64,000 nt of DNA from Lasiosphaeris hirsuta (taxonomy: Eukaryota > Ascomycota > Sordariomycetes > Sordariales > Lasiosphaeriaceae). The position numbers and the translations under genes are program-made. Below the pieces are notes generated by a model. It worked only from the letters and a program-made list of their open reading frames with translations. It was not told the origin of the DNA and made no database searches. Where the stretch lies: NCBI GenBank assembly GCA_030549175.1, contig JAUKUA010000006.1:248001-312000 (forward strand). Direction: 5' to 3'. How positions within the stretch are numbered: the stretch's first letter is position 1; each line of letters begins with the position of its first letter. Below are positions 12,334 through 23,953 of this stretch, piece by piece.

Positions 12334-13445
12334 ATGCAAAACGCAATCGGATCTTTCTGTGGGCGGCTCATGCGCAGCTACCAGGGCACTGCTGAAAACC
12401 CAGACCCCAACAAACAAAACCACGGCGCCAACAACAACAACAACAACAACAACAAGCAACGGAAACTCACTCCCTACGAGCAGGCACGGATTTTTGACCT
12501 GAAGCCGTTGATCGACCCAACCAAGACGTCGCCCCAGACGGAATCGCTCTTCTTCCGCCGATTGCCGCTTGAAATTCGATGCCACATCTACTCCTTCATC
12601 ATTCCAGAACACCGACGCCTCTGGGTGCAGCGACGCCTTCGCAATGGAAAGCTTCCGGATGCCGACGATGACGACGCGCATGTCGAGCACTTTCCCTGTC
12701 GGCAGCCTCCGAGGGATATGACATGCACTGCTATCGGCGGGACATGCTGTATCGACACTTCTACAGGGTTTTTTATGCAATTGGAGCGCCGGGTGGTTCT
12801 TCCTCACGACGACTCGCTGGCGCTCATGTCGACATGCCACAGGACGTAAGTGAATGCAATCTGGGCTCAGGGCAACCTAACAGGGGAGGCGGGGCGGGTA
12901 GATATCTCGAACTCGTCCCGATGTGGACGTATTGCTTTGACGATCTGGACACGATGAACGCATTCACCAGCATCGCGGCCGCACTGCCAATCCGCCACGC
13001 GCAGGTTGTAGTTTACCCCCACTATCAGCTCTACGACCCAAATTTTGGCTGGGCACGCCACACGAATAGCGAGTGGGAGAAAAAGCTAGAGAAAGTCAGT
13101 GCAGCCTGTGAGCGGATCCCGGGGCTCGCAACACTGCTCCTCTCCCTGCAGCCCCGGCCCCAGTACGGGATTTTCGTGGACAAGCAGGCGGTGCTGGATT
13201 CGTGCCGGCAACTCACGGTATCCTGCCGAGTGCAGGCCGAGATCTTGGGGAGACCAGATCAAGATGTGGTGACGAACCGTGAAGATGCGATGATGAACAT
13301 TCGGATAGAGATTGAGCGGAGGCAACTTCACCTCGACTGCGAACTGATGAATGTGGGGGAAGTGAGGGATAACTTGGAAACGCACGAACCGAGAAGCTCT
13401 AGAAGGGCATTGAACCAAATTCCGAGAGAGGTTAGGAACATATAA
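12334..13445 (+). CDS. DUF7730-like (F-box-like) protein
   Basis: Two exons, 12334-12845 and 12902-13445. The 56-bp intron has donor GTAAGT, a CCTAAC branch site and a GGTAG acceptor; AC plus A restores the frame. The product is 351 residues. The segment ESLFFRRLPLEIRCHIYSFII (about residues 70-90) is the conserved opening of the large fungal DUF7730/F-box-like family, where a short helical motif begins 'FF.LP.EIR..IY'. After the intron, YLELVPMWTYCFDDLDTMNAF keeps the pattern of those proteins. An Asn run (residues 32-39, encoded by an AAC microsatellite at 12430-12453) precedes the domain. Function is unknown; partners of the ubiquitin system are only an analogy. An acceptor a little further upstream is possible. 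Confidence 0.65.
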
Positions 13446-13928
13446 GGGATGTGCACTACAGGGGATAAAAGGTGGGGGCGTATACGGCAATTCTGGTGGC
13501 TGTATTCTTGACGGAACATAACGTCATTCAAGGTCTCTTATGAGTCCGATCGGGCTGAGCGACGGGCAACCAAATCGCGATGGCAAACACACGTCTGGGT
13601 ACGCGCATCGGTCGGGGGATTGTTCCTCCTTTCCTGGCCGAATCCTTCGCACTCGCCAAGGGGACGAATCACGACAAAGGAATGCGAACTAAGAGTACCA
13701 TGGCGTCGGGTCTATTTGGCCGCATTCGCAACACGTTGTTTGACCAGGGACGTTTTGACCGGGGACGTTTGACCGGGGACAGTGCTTAACGCTGAGAATA
13801 GAGATAATATAAGAGTTTCTGGATGATGGAATGGGTGGACATTCAGACTCCAAACTTGATCAAGACAAACTCAACCACGCAGCAGACAATTTCGACTAAT
13901 CACAATCCAACATTACTGCCTTGTCTCA
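13446..13928. other. Intergenic, no gene recognised
   Basis: Contains a short direct repeat near 13748-13780 (GGGACGTTTTGACC then GGGGACGTTTGACC). No coding frame is supported. Confidence 0.5.
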
Positions 13929-14872
13929 ATGGAGCCCGAATACAAGCGCATATTTGGCCCCACCAGGGAACGACCGCCGATTGCAGCACCCAATGCCAGC
14001 GCGGTGAGTAACCCGGAATCACCTTCCATCTTCCACGCTGACCTTCCCAGTTCTTCAAGGAACTCCTCTCCCTCCGTACAATCCTCCTCATCGGCGCCCT
14101 CACCCAACTCCTCCTAACTGCCATCCTCCCCCGCTACGCCCTCCTCCCACCGCTCCTCCTCACCTTGCACACCTTCGCCACCACAATCCACGCTCTCACC
14201 TCAAATCCCTTCCCGTCCGACCCAACCGTCATCATCCGCGACCGCACCTCGACCCAATTCCCCCAAGCCCCCTCCGACGCGCCGAACACCCCCTCCGCCG
14301 CGCCGCAGCAGCCCGGCGTAGTAGCCTTCCACCTCGGCGTGCGCTTCAACCACCCACTGGGGATCCTAGCACCAGGGGCGCGCGCAGTAGCGGCACACTT
14401 TGCAGCGTGCAACGCGCGGGTGGCGGCCGACGCCGCCGCCTACGGGTGTCTGGGATATTCGTCATGGCGCGGCGACGCGCAGCCCGCCAACAACACGCTG
14501 CTGTCCGTGTACTACTTCCGGGACGTCGAGGGGCTCAACCGCTTCGCGCGCGACCCGGTGCATCGGACTGCGTGGGATTGGTACGCCCGGGAGTTTGCGA
14601 GGGGGGAGGGGGGGTGGGGGATTGGGGTGTTTCATGAGACCTTCTATGCGCCGCCTGGGCGGTGGGAGACGGTTTATGTGAACATGCCCCCTACGCTGCT
14701 CGGGGCGGTTAGCGTGCCGGTGGCGGGGCAGGAGGGGGAGGAGGAGTGGGTTGGTCTGTTGGTGGATGGGGCGCATCCGGGGTTGAAGAATCAGTATGCG
14801 AGGATGGGGACGGTTGTGAAGGGTGAACAACTGGGTCTGATAGGAGATGAGCAGCATCAGGGAGCCCCGTGA
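13929..14872 (+). CDS. DUF4188-family monooxygenase-like protein, membrane-anchored
   Basis: Two exons, 13929-14003 and 14051-14872. The 47-bp intron (donor GTGAGT, branch GCTGACC, acceptor CCCAG) is in phase 0, giving 298 residues. A hydrophobic stretch follows the junction (TILLIGALTQLLLTAILPRYALLPPLL, split here only by the cited ends at residues 32 and 58), predicting one or two N-terminal membrane helices. The soluble part has the DUF4188 pattern: VVAFHLGVRFNHPLG, then YGCLGYSSW, LLSVYYFRDVEGLNRFA, HRTAWDWY, GVFHETFY and WETVYVNMPP. These proteins are taken to share the dimeric alpha-beta barrel of antibiotic-biosynthesis monooxygenases, but substrates are unknown. No cofactor motif is visible, as is usual for that fold. 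Confidence 0.8.
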
Positions 14873-15031
14873 ATATGAAACTCGTGTGAGAAATATGATA
14901 TTCAAGGATTAGAACATGATGTTTTGAGATAATTGACAATATACCCTATGACTAAAAGAAATTGTCGCGTAATGTTACATCATCATAGTACATCATCATG
15001 CTGTTCAGCGTCGTGTCTTCTGTCCCGGCAT

Positions 15032-15863
15032 TCACTTCATGAATCCCTTCTTTCCGTCGCCATCAGCATCCTTGTAGGGGTTCAGCCGGTCCATCAAACT
15101 AGGTTTCTCGCTTCCGCTTGTGGTGCTCTCGATTCGGTCCTCATCGGAAGACGAGATTGCATGGGAATGCTCCGGCATGCCCGTACCACCTTCGTGGACT
15201 CCTCTGCCCTTAGGGCAACCCTCAAAGGCACTGGTGCGCCCCTCGGCGCCGCCCAGGGCACCACCCTTCTTCTCAAACTCGTCCATGCTGACAGGAGGTA
15301 GTTCCGATGTGGGATGGTGCCGGGCCGTGTTGTGGTGGACTTCATGGACGGGAACCGTCGTGTGAACGACCTCGGGCTGGATAATTTCCTTTTGCACTAG
15401 GGGCTGAACAGTCTCATGGACGTGGCTGACTGGGTTAGAAGCCGACGGATGGGTTGGGTAACTTTGTAGCTCACTGGTGGACATGCTCGCCCTGAACAAC
15501 CGGAGCACGGCTGTAGGTATGAGAGGTGTCGGCGATTTCGCGCTCATTCCGGAGCTTTCCAGCTTCGGCTTTCAAGGCCCGTTCGGTGGTGACCTGGTCA
15601 CGGTGATCAAACTCGCGCTGCACAGTTCCGGCGACCTTGTGTCTGTGCTGCTCGGGTAGGACTTCCTGGTCCTGCACGGGCTGAACGGTGCGGTGGTAGT
15701 GGTCCTGGTGGACCTCTTGGTCGACGGCCGTATTGATCTCCTCATGCTGCGTCGGCTTGATGGTCTCGTGCTTGATGGCCGGAGCAACTTTCTCGTGGAC
15801 GGTGGTGTCGTGGTGGCCGGCCTTGGACATGAAATCGCCGACTGCCTTTTTGGTCTTGTCCAT
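15032..15863 (-). CDS. Allergen-like histidine-rich repeat protein, long paralog
   Basis: Two exons on the minus strand, 15863-15475 and 15425-15032. The 49-bp intron (donor GTGAGC, branch TCTAACC, acceptor GTCAG) has its CA|C phase restoring GEHVHHHVHETVQ. The product is 260 residues. It opens MDKTKKAVGDFMSK and consists of repeated short modules of the type HET-x-KP-x-QHEE, HQDHYHRTVQPVQDQEVLPEQH and TTVPVHEVHHN, rich in His, Glu, Gln and Val. This matches a fungal family often annotated simply as 'allergen'. It is probably cytosolic, since no signal peptide is seen. Function is unproven; high polarity and repeats suggest a disordered stress-type protein. A TATATA box lies near 15989-15996. 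The short paralog at 16699 is transcribed divergently from the same spacer. Confidence 0.85.
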
Positions 15864-16698
15864 GATGTCTGATGTCTGATGTGTTTGTGGTGGTGGTGGT
15901 GGTGGTTTTGTCTGGTGGTGATATGAGGCAGAAGTGGTGAGATGTATGATGCTGGTGTGAATCCCTCTCTTCCAGCCCGGGAGAGTACTATATATGGCTT
16001 GCGCCTGATCAATGCAACAGTGACGTTGAGTGCCTTGCATCCCCTCCGACCAGTGACATTAGGCCAAAGTCATCGTCGTCATTGGCGTACACCTTATTTT
16101 TTCGTACCCTAGTCAAAGTCGACGCTTTGCTCTACTACCAGCATGCTTCGGCCCAGATGACGGATCACCATTTCGGGTCTACCTGACAAACGCGCGCAGC
16201 TAATGCGGATTTGTCGCGAAGCTGACGATCCTTTCCGCCGCCCATCAGGGCTTGATCAACCACAGCTAGAACGACTCGCACTGACAAATGGCCCACCGAC
16301 CGAGTCGAGACAGGCCGGATTCGCGACCAAAAAGAATCTACTCAGCTTTACCTGTCAAGATGTTCGAGTTTCAGTTGATAGAAACCAGAAGGCTTGCTTG
16401 CATGCGGGGTTGTCTGCCAGTCGCCCGCATGAAAGCCGTCACCGTTTGGTCAAAGCCCGGAGACTCGTCTCCGTCCATGACGTTGCGTCGCCTGTGGGTC
16501 GCCGCCAAGCCCATGGTTCAACGCCATCTCTGGTGATGCCCACATGCCAAGAGATCTCAGAAATCGAGTCGTGGCTGGCACGTCTTGCATGCCGTCACCT
16601 AATACCTTTCCCAAACGACTCTTCTTTTCACATAATTGTATAATGAAGTGCTAGAGATATATCTTGGCCGACCGAGCACCCATCACGAACGCCGCGCC
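15864..16698. promoter_or_regulatory. Shared spacer between two divergent allergen-like paralogs
   Basis: An 835-bp gene-free stretch lies between two start codons that face away from each other. On the minus side a TATA element (TATATA, 15989-15996) sits about 130 bp before the ATG, preceded by a (GTG)n/(CAC)n microsatellite at 15887-15904 in the leader. On the plus side an AGATATATCT motif is at 16651-16660, about 40 bp before the ATG. Co-regulation is inferred from arrangement only. Confidence 0.5.
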
Positions 16699-17201
16699 AT
16701 GCCCGACCCATCAACGCCATGCGCCCGCCAAAACGGCGCTGGCAAAGACAAAGCAACGAGGCAGGGGTTCCATGACGCCAGCGGCGCCCCCGAAGGACCA
16801 TCCGTGTCCCATCACGAAGAAACTGTCGACCAGGACACGTCTTTTGCTCCAGGTGGGTTTCCCCGCCTGCCTCATGAACACCACTAACCCTCCCAGCCGT
16901 GACCCACGAGACGGTCAAACCAGTCCAGCACAATGTCGTGGAAGAGCAGATCCAGCGCGAGACGCACGTTCACGACGTGTACCACCGCATCCAGCCCGTC
17001 CGTGACGTTGAGGTGCTGCCCGCCCGCCACCACGTGCAGGGCGCTGATGGAGCTTTGACTGAAGTGCACGAGAAGGACCTCCCGTCGTACTTTGGCGACA
17101 GCCAGGAGGGGATTGGGGAAGCATCGAGGCGCAGCGCGGACTCGCAGAGAGGGAGCACGACGCACGGCGAGCCGTGTCCACCAACTGTTGTGCATATTTG
17201 A
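16699..17201 (+). CDS. Allergen-like protein, short paralog
   Basis: Two exons, 16699-16852 and 16897-17201. The 44-bp intron has donor GTGGGT, branch CACTAAC and acceptor CCCAG; G plus CC restores the frame. The product is 152 residues. Exon 2 begins with the family module VTHETVKPVQHNVVEEQIQ and continues HVHDVYHRIQPVRDVEVLPARH, directly comparable to the modules of the neighbour at 15032-15863. It keeps only one or two module copies. Exon 1 is Pro/Ser/Ala-rich with HHEETVDQD. The tail after residue 110 is polar and not repeated. It is probably an old duplicate of the neighbour that has lost internal modules. Role unknown; no signal peptide. Confidence 0.75.
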
Positions 17202-17356
17202 CCATCCATACGAATTATTTATCAATGTTGGTCCCGGTCATCAGGGGCGTTGGCGTGTGATGCTGCAAGTTGGACGTTGAATCGTAAGTGGAATGACGGC
17301 AATGTCCCGGGGAAAACATGCCGTTCCTGCGCAGATGCACCCGGTTTGCTAGGGTA

Positions 17357-19532
17357 TTATCGGTTGTTTCGGGGTAAAGACAGAGATGGAGTTGCGGATA
17401 TTGGCCCCGACTTGACAGGGGATGCATGTCCTTGTGATGCTGCATCGTTATCCGCTCCATGAGTAACCCCAGCCGGGTTCTTTTCCCTCTTGATCGAATG
17501 CGTCTTGGCTATCCGCTCCTCGAAGCCACTCTTGATCCCGACTATCAGGTCGTCTGTCAGCGCTGCCCACGATGCAGAAGAAGAACCAGGCAAAAATAGC
17601 AAGATAACAACGACTTACAGGTGTTGTAGTAGATAAACTTGGCAGTGGTTGGTGCCCAAACCATGACGGCCACGATCTGGCCAAAACTCCAGCTGCCTGC
17701 ATTGCCAATAATGCCGGCGCCCCGGAGCACGAGCACCAGGACACTCATGTGATAGCCCACCAGCAGCGGGAGCGAGATCTCGACGACGAGCCAGTACCCC
17801 GTGACCAGACCTCTCCGCATCCTGCTCTGCTGTTTCAGCCACGCAGAAACCGAATCCCCGAGACTTTGCCACTTTGCCTTGTGTTCCATCTTGCGGAGCG
17901 AAGACACAAGCTGATCAGCCACCAGCCCCAACCACACGGCCGCGCCGAACCCGCACACCACGTACCCAGTAATGGCATTGTCCAGGAACGTCGTCTCCCT
18001 CGGCGGCCGGCACAGCGTCATCGGGCTCGGGTTCCCGCCACAGGCCGGCAGCGGGGCATCCTCGCGCCACTGGGCCCACAGCCCGCCGGCCGGGGGCGCC
18101 AGCCGGTTGCGGCGCGCAAAGATGAGGGCGACAAACACCAGGCTGACCGTCATCAGACACAGCGTGTACCACCAGCGCATGCGCGCGCGCTGCAGGCAGA
18201 ACTGCACGAGCAGCACGCACGCCACGCTCGTCGTCGTCAGCAGCGCCGCCAGCCCCGCGTTGAGGATGACGGCCGCGTACGACGTGTCAGTCACGCGGCC
18301 GCCGCTGCTGGTGATGGTGGCCGTGGCGACGCCCGAGGACTCGTCGTCGTCGTCGTCGTCGGCCCGCCCGATGTCCGGGCTGTAGCTGACCAGCGTGGCG
18401 AGCTGGACCGACGCGAGGAAGTAGACCTGGGCCTCTTGGAACTCGACCAGCGACGAGGTGACGGCGTCGACGAGGCGCGAGCGGGATAGCTTGTGCCGGA
18501 GGCGGGAGACCATGTCCTTGAGGGGAGTTTTACGTCTGCTTCTCCTTTCGTCGCTGAGCGCGTTGTCGTCGTCTTCGTGAGAGCGGATCTGGTGGTCGTT
18601 CCGGGTGAGAAAGTCATCGAGGCGCCGCATCCAGGACGTCGAAGCCATGAGAAGGAGGTAGAACAGCATGGCAAGGCTGGACTGGATAAAGTAGGAGAGC
18701 AGAACCTGGAAAGCAATGGTACCTGTTAGCATCCGCCTTTACCGCTTTCCCCTTGCGTACACCGCTTTGTCAAAGGCAGCCTTGTTGCATCCACACACTG
18801 CTCAGTCCGCGGAGAAACTACCACCCAAACAAGACTGGGTGTGAATGAGAAAGAAGGCAAACTCACCCCCGGCCCCACGATATCCGCGCCGAGACCAACT
18901 TCCATCCCCTCACAATACCGTCCAAGGCGCGCGGCAACCACCCCCAAGCTCCCCGCCCCGACCTCCACCCCCGCCAGCCCACGGACGTCGTCCACACACG
19001 TCCCCAGCCCCGGAACGGCGCACGACTCGGGGATGCACTCCCCCACGACCCTCCCCAAGACCCCCGCCCCGTCAAACGTCGCCAGCTCCGGCACCCGCCA
19101 CGCGGCCATCGTCTCGGCCGTGACGCCGTCCGCCGGATCGACGCGGTACGTCCCGTTCTGCACCAGCAGCGCGGCGCCTGCCAGCGCGGTACACACGCGC
19201 AGATTCGCCGGGGTGAAGAGCAAGTGCGGATCGGCACACGCAGCCGTGCAGTTCTGCTCGGGTGTGCCCGCGGTGGCGGCCCCAGACCCAAACGTCGCCG
19301 TGCAGTCCCCCGGGGCGAGCCCGATGCGCAGCGGTTGCCGGGCCGAGGCGGCTTCTAGCATGTCGGTCAGCTGCTCCGGCACCGTGTCAAAGTACGGCAC
19401 CGAGGCGAGCTCGAGACCGCCTGCGCTTTCGAACCACTCGTAGTTGAACCGGCCGAACCAGTTGTACCGCCGCGCGGGGTCCGAGCCCAACGTGAGGGTG
19501 AGGGGGGGCGGCGTTGGGGTTGTCGACGTCAT
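17357..19532 (-). CDS. Polytopic membrane protein with Cys-rich N-terminal domain
   Basis: Three exons on the minus strand: 19532-18867, 18705-17619 and 17553-17357. Intron 1 (161 bp) runs GTGAGT to TTTCCAG in phase 0; intron 2 (65 bp) runs GTAAGT to GACAG with T|AC. The product is 649 residues. The first ~200 residues hold many Cys (NCTAACADPH, RVCTAL, GECIPESCAVPGLGTC), likely a disulphide-bonded outer domain. Membrane segments follow at VLLSYFIQSSLAMLFYLLL, LASVQLATLV, AVILNAGLAALLTTTSVACVLL, LCLMTVSLVFVALIF, ITGYVVCGFGAAVWLGLVA, the stretch ISLPLLVGYHMSVLVLVL, and a last one near IVAVMVWAPTTA. An Asp run lies in one loop (about residue 330). The tail is polar. No family name is recognised; similar proteins are common hypotheticals in Sordariomycetes. 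Confidence 0.75.
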
Positions 19533-22500
19533 TGTCAACAGTTGGCAGGCCGTTACCTACGGACATGGGTTTATCGTTGTCGTTTCTGTCGCGGGGGTCG
19601 TGCTGGTTCTTTCCGTCGTTTTGTTGGCTGTGAGAATGATGCGCGTATCGTTTGAGCTTGGTATAATTTCTCTGGGGAGGTTGTCGAGCGCAGTAGTGGT
19701 CGATTCAAGGTATTTTGAGCTGTCGTCGTCAAACTTGCGGGGCGGTCCGAAAAATGGGAATGGGGCTCTGCCAACGTCTTTAATTTGTTATTTTCTGTTT
19801 TAACTTGGAACCTTGCCTCGGCCCCCAAAAGCCCCCCTTGCCTCCAAGGATAGTGCCAGGGGCGGTGATTGGTTGTCTTAAATTAACAATGCACACCAGT
19901 GTCGCATGCTGCCTTGTACGACCGACGATCCATGGGCTTGGGCTGCGTTTTGGGGTCGCGTGCAAAGCGGGTGGCAGGGTTCTCATTAGTAATAGTAGAG
20001 GATCGCATTCCTCCTCGGACTTGGCCATGATTGCGCAACACAAAACACTGTAGTATATTAGCATCCCCCCTTTTCGATCCCTAGCGTCCCAGCTGCGTGC
20101 GGCCTGCAGCTTGGTTGAGGCCTGAAGGTCGTTGAGACTTTCCTGCATCACGATTCTCTCTGATGCGCTCGCGGCCCGGCCCTCTTTGTCTCCGCTTCTA
20201 CGGGAGCCATCGCTATCAATTTGGTAACGGAGATGGACGGACACCATGCCTGATAGTTGTGTTCGCTTTTCGGGGCTGGATGGTAAGCCTTGGGCTCACT
20301 TATGATGTCGTCGGTAATCACGGCCTCTTGTCGAAGCAGTGAGGACTTTTGTCGCGGCTTCCTTGTCGCAGCAGTGGAAGGCTTTCTGTCGTCGTGCTGA
20401 CCTCGCTATTAGGGGCTTGATCAATTGACCGACTCGATCAAGATAATGGGATATTGACTAGCAAGGCTCGCGGGGCATGCAGTCGCGGAAAGTGTTGATC
20501 TAGCTGGTCCGACTCGGATTTTCCAGTTGATCGCAAGGCTGAATGAGAGCGTGCAAAATACGAAAATGCGACATGGTACAACGTCTTCCAAATCAGGAAA
20601 AAGGGATCTCGCTAGGATCGTGTAGATGCTGCGATTCCAGTAGGAAGAGAATAATTTCAAATCGATGGTTGCGCGGACAGGAGAACTCGTAACCACCTCT
20701 GGGCAAGGCAGAGCAGAAAGTTGGGATGTATTGCTACGGTGGGGAGGCTAGGAAAATCTGGCAGGCAGCACAGCTATGGCATAGATAGGCGGGGTGGTGG
20801 CGGCTGCACCCTGCCCGGGTGGGAGGGTTCCCCTCCAACACTAAGAAGTTGTTCATCTGGAGCTTGACTGTCCGGGAGTCTCTCGACGTCGTCTCGGAGG
20901 ATGTTGAACCCATCGAGGTCGTTGCAGCCTTCCAGAAATGAGACCCTGCCAAGCGCAGGAGGGTAAGCGTCAAGGACGCCAAGGACGACTCTCGTTGGGA
21001 TTATGAACTTTGGTCACCAGTGATGAGAAAGACCCGAGATGGGGGTCGACTCGACACCAACATGGCGTTTGGCAGTATCTTGCGACACGTCAGCGATTTT
21101 GGGATCTTGCCGTCGCTTTTACTGACGCAAAAATGGATCCGTGTCAACGGAGCACTGTGGTGCTACCAACACCTCTATGTCACAAAGGGCAAAATCCTTA
21201 GGGAATTGCTTCACAACCTACAAGAACGGCACTGTGTCGTCTGGTTTGATGATTCGCTTTCCAAGTTGGTTGTGGGCGACTCCAGCCGCTCTAACTGGGA
21301 GAGCCGCTCAAAATCTTGCTGGTGTCTGGATGGGCCTGAAGGAGTGGCGATATCTCCGCTCCGATATGCCCGTCACCCGAAGCGTGAGAGAAAACCTATA
21401 CCCGGCGAGCACTTCGTTTGTGTCGTTGTGCACATCCAAAAGGATGATACTAGACAAGCTATGTGCTGTTACATCGACTCCATGAAGGAGAAGCAGAACC
21501 AGATTACATGAGAGTCTACGTCGCCATGAACGCGATCTGTGTCCTGAAGACGGATCACTTTTGGCCGGGAGAGATCTCCACCACGGAATTCATTATTTCA
21601 GATCTTGGGGTTAACATATAACCATTAGATCAAAACTCTTTTAAACAGATGCACTGGATTGAAGCTACTTCAATCGGATATAGGAGGTGGGCCCTGTCCA
21701 AGGTGGTTCTCATCTCGGACCTGATGCCATCTTTCATGCTCACGAGCGCGGTCTAGGGAGTCGCATAGGGTGTGATTGCCGAACTCGGTTACTCAAGGGT
21801 AGCTAGTACTCTCAAGTCGATCCCAAACTCCAAGCTAATGCTACCCCCAACCCCCCAGCCTATACTGACACAAGGCTTCTCTTCTGACTGGCTATGAGCC
21901 ATGAAAATCCACCGCAGACTGTTGACTGCACCGCTGCGATCTGGAAAGACCGTCAAAGAAGTTTGATCCAAAGTACCGGATTGGTGGATTTTCGATCTTA
22001 TATATCAGATTGATTCCATATCAAGTTCTGTCCGTCGGGAGACCCTCAACTTTGTGCCTTCCGTACACGAAGTGGGACCTAAGGATAGCCCTTCCCCTTC
22101 CCCTCGAGGATGGGATCACCTTCGCAAACTTATCTGGCCAAGGATATGGCCAAACTGGGTTGACATCCAAGGCAGGCTGCATTTAGATTGGAAGCTGTGT
22201 TGGTCCGCGGCGCTTATAAACTAAGCTCTAATAACCGAAACCGATGACTGATACAACAGGGGGTTCTCGATTGTTGAGCGGGTGTCTTTTATAGCAGGCC
22301 ACATCACCAGCCAACAGGCAAATCACCACCTGAAGAAGCTATCAAATACAAATAGTGGCGAAACACTGGAAATGCTGACGGTGATGTGATCTTGACTGTG
22401 TAATTTTTGACCCTGCAAAATTCTGCCTCGGTCAATTGCGGCTGGGTTTCCTCAGGATAGGACCACATAGCGTGTAAATTGCCAATCATTATACATGAGG

Positions 22501-23101
22501 CCTGGAGGAATGATCCTACCAATTAATGCCTTGGTTTCTTTCAGCGCTAACACCATCCAACAACCAAATCTACATCACTTTAACGCTTTACTGCGCGTCG
22601 GCTGCGCCAAGACCCGCTCATCCCGTCGGTAAAACCAAACAGTGTACCCAGGTTGTCGGGGGCGCAGGGGTCTGGCATCCCCAACGACAATAACAAGCAG
22701 GCGATTTTACAAGATAAATGGCAAATATAGCCGGCCAAATGTAGCAGGCTGCGCAGCATACGTTCTTCAAGCGTCCGCATTCGGCAGGATCCGCAAGGCC
22801 AGCAAAATAGCTGACCAGCTGAGCGCGCCAACTGAGCGGGACACGGTGCCTTGTACCGTCCCCTTTTCTCGAGTCTATGTGCCCAATCATCAGAAGAATA
22901 TACAAAGAGTAGTTATCAATATAAGCCGGCAAGAAACCCTCTCTCAAAAGGCAACAGGTAGAAGACACTCTCAACAAGATCCCAAGCGTCCCAAGCATCT
23001 CATCTTATCTTCAATCCCCAAAAGTTTCACAGTCAACAAAACGGCATCCTTTACTTGGACAATCAAAATGTCTCACCTTCTTAGTCATCACTCACTTTTC
23101 C
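19533..23101. other. Gene-poor 3.5-kb stretch with a possible gene relic at 20.9-21.7 kb
   Basis: No intact gene is seen. Between about 20940 and 21750 protein-like pieces appear in more than one plus-strand frame, for example PASTSFVSLCTSK (near 21395) and the frame 21020-21511 with HFVCVVVHIQKDD. Coding-like character therefore jumps frame, which suggests a decayed gene; I cannot name the family. The remainder (19.6-20.9 and 21.8-23.0 kb) shows only short random frames. Confidence 0.4.
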
Positions 23102-23587
23102 ATGCTTCTGGCAGCTGTCTCGATCGTCACCCTCAACGGCACCACCCACCCTGCTGTTCAACCCCATCGACGGCTTCAACGACACGACTCGCGACCCAAC
23201 ATGGTAGTTAGAGTATATGTGTACTTTGGATTTTGTCAGGATCAACGACATCTACCGAGAGGCAAACAACTACGCCGTCTCGGAGAGATCAGAGCAAGCA
23301 ATTGCTGCTGATGCTGGCCGTATTTGTGTATGAGAGAACCAACCACGCATAATCTCGGGTCGGGTACCTCGCTAACTACCAAGTAGATTGCCTGCATGGC
23401 ATTAGCATTGGCTCAGGGCAACGCCAATAGCAGAACCGCCGCTTATGGCTATTGTTCCGGGGCTTGTGCAAACATGGCGTTCGATAGCGTCAGAGATCAC
23501 ACCGAGCAGTACTGGCTACTGGCTGGCATTGGAGCATACGTTGCCGGAAACTACATCTACGACGTTTGGATGAACTTTTACTGGTAG
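23102..23587 (+). CDS. Small putative secreted protein, exon structure uncertain
   Basis: The best-supported parts are two exons: 23240-23330 (INDIYREANNYAVSERSEQ...) and 23388-23587, joined over a 57-bp intron with donor GTATGA, branch CGCTAAC and acceptor AGTAG. The last exon encodes YGYCSGACANMAFDSVRDH and ends YIYDVWMNFYW. Upstream, the frame at 23151-23203 (FNPIDGFNDTTRDPTW) joins exon 2 in phase, but only over a 36-bp intron, which is unusually short. The signal-peptide-like MLLAAVSIVTLNG at 23102 is in another frame, so either a frameshift or a missed small intron is involved. The product would be about 130 residues, Cys-containing and possibly effector-like. The family is not recognised. 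Confidence 0.4.
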
Positions 23588-23953
23588 AGAGAGTTCTCTA
23601 TATACCTACCAGGTGAAGGCGTGGCCGGTTCTGTAAGTGTGATGCTGAGAAGTGTTGAGTACGAGATAAGGGAAAGAGTGGCTAGGCGGCACTGGAACTA
23701 GACTGGCTGGCTTTGTTATTAGAAGGGATCCATATTGTTTGCATGACGCTTATTTCTTTGTCGGGACTTTGCACACGCACAATAAGCTGCACGCTGCACG
23801 CTGCACGCTGCACGCTCCTTTGAATCCTGATTTTCAACTTGGTTCAGTAGCACCAAGGTACCTTGCTCTAATAACCCCCCCCAAACCCCCAAACCCCCGA
23901 TGCATCTGGTAACTCCACAACTTCCCACATGGCCTTCTACACATGCTCCCCCC
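23588..23953. other. Intergenic; short tandem repeat
   Basis: Contains a 7-bp tandem (CTGCACG, about four copies) at 23788-23817 and a C-rich tract at 23873-23899. No gene is seen. Confidence 0.5.
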
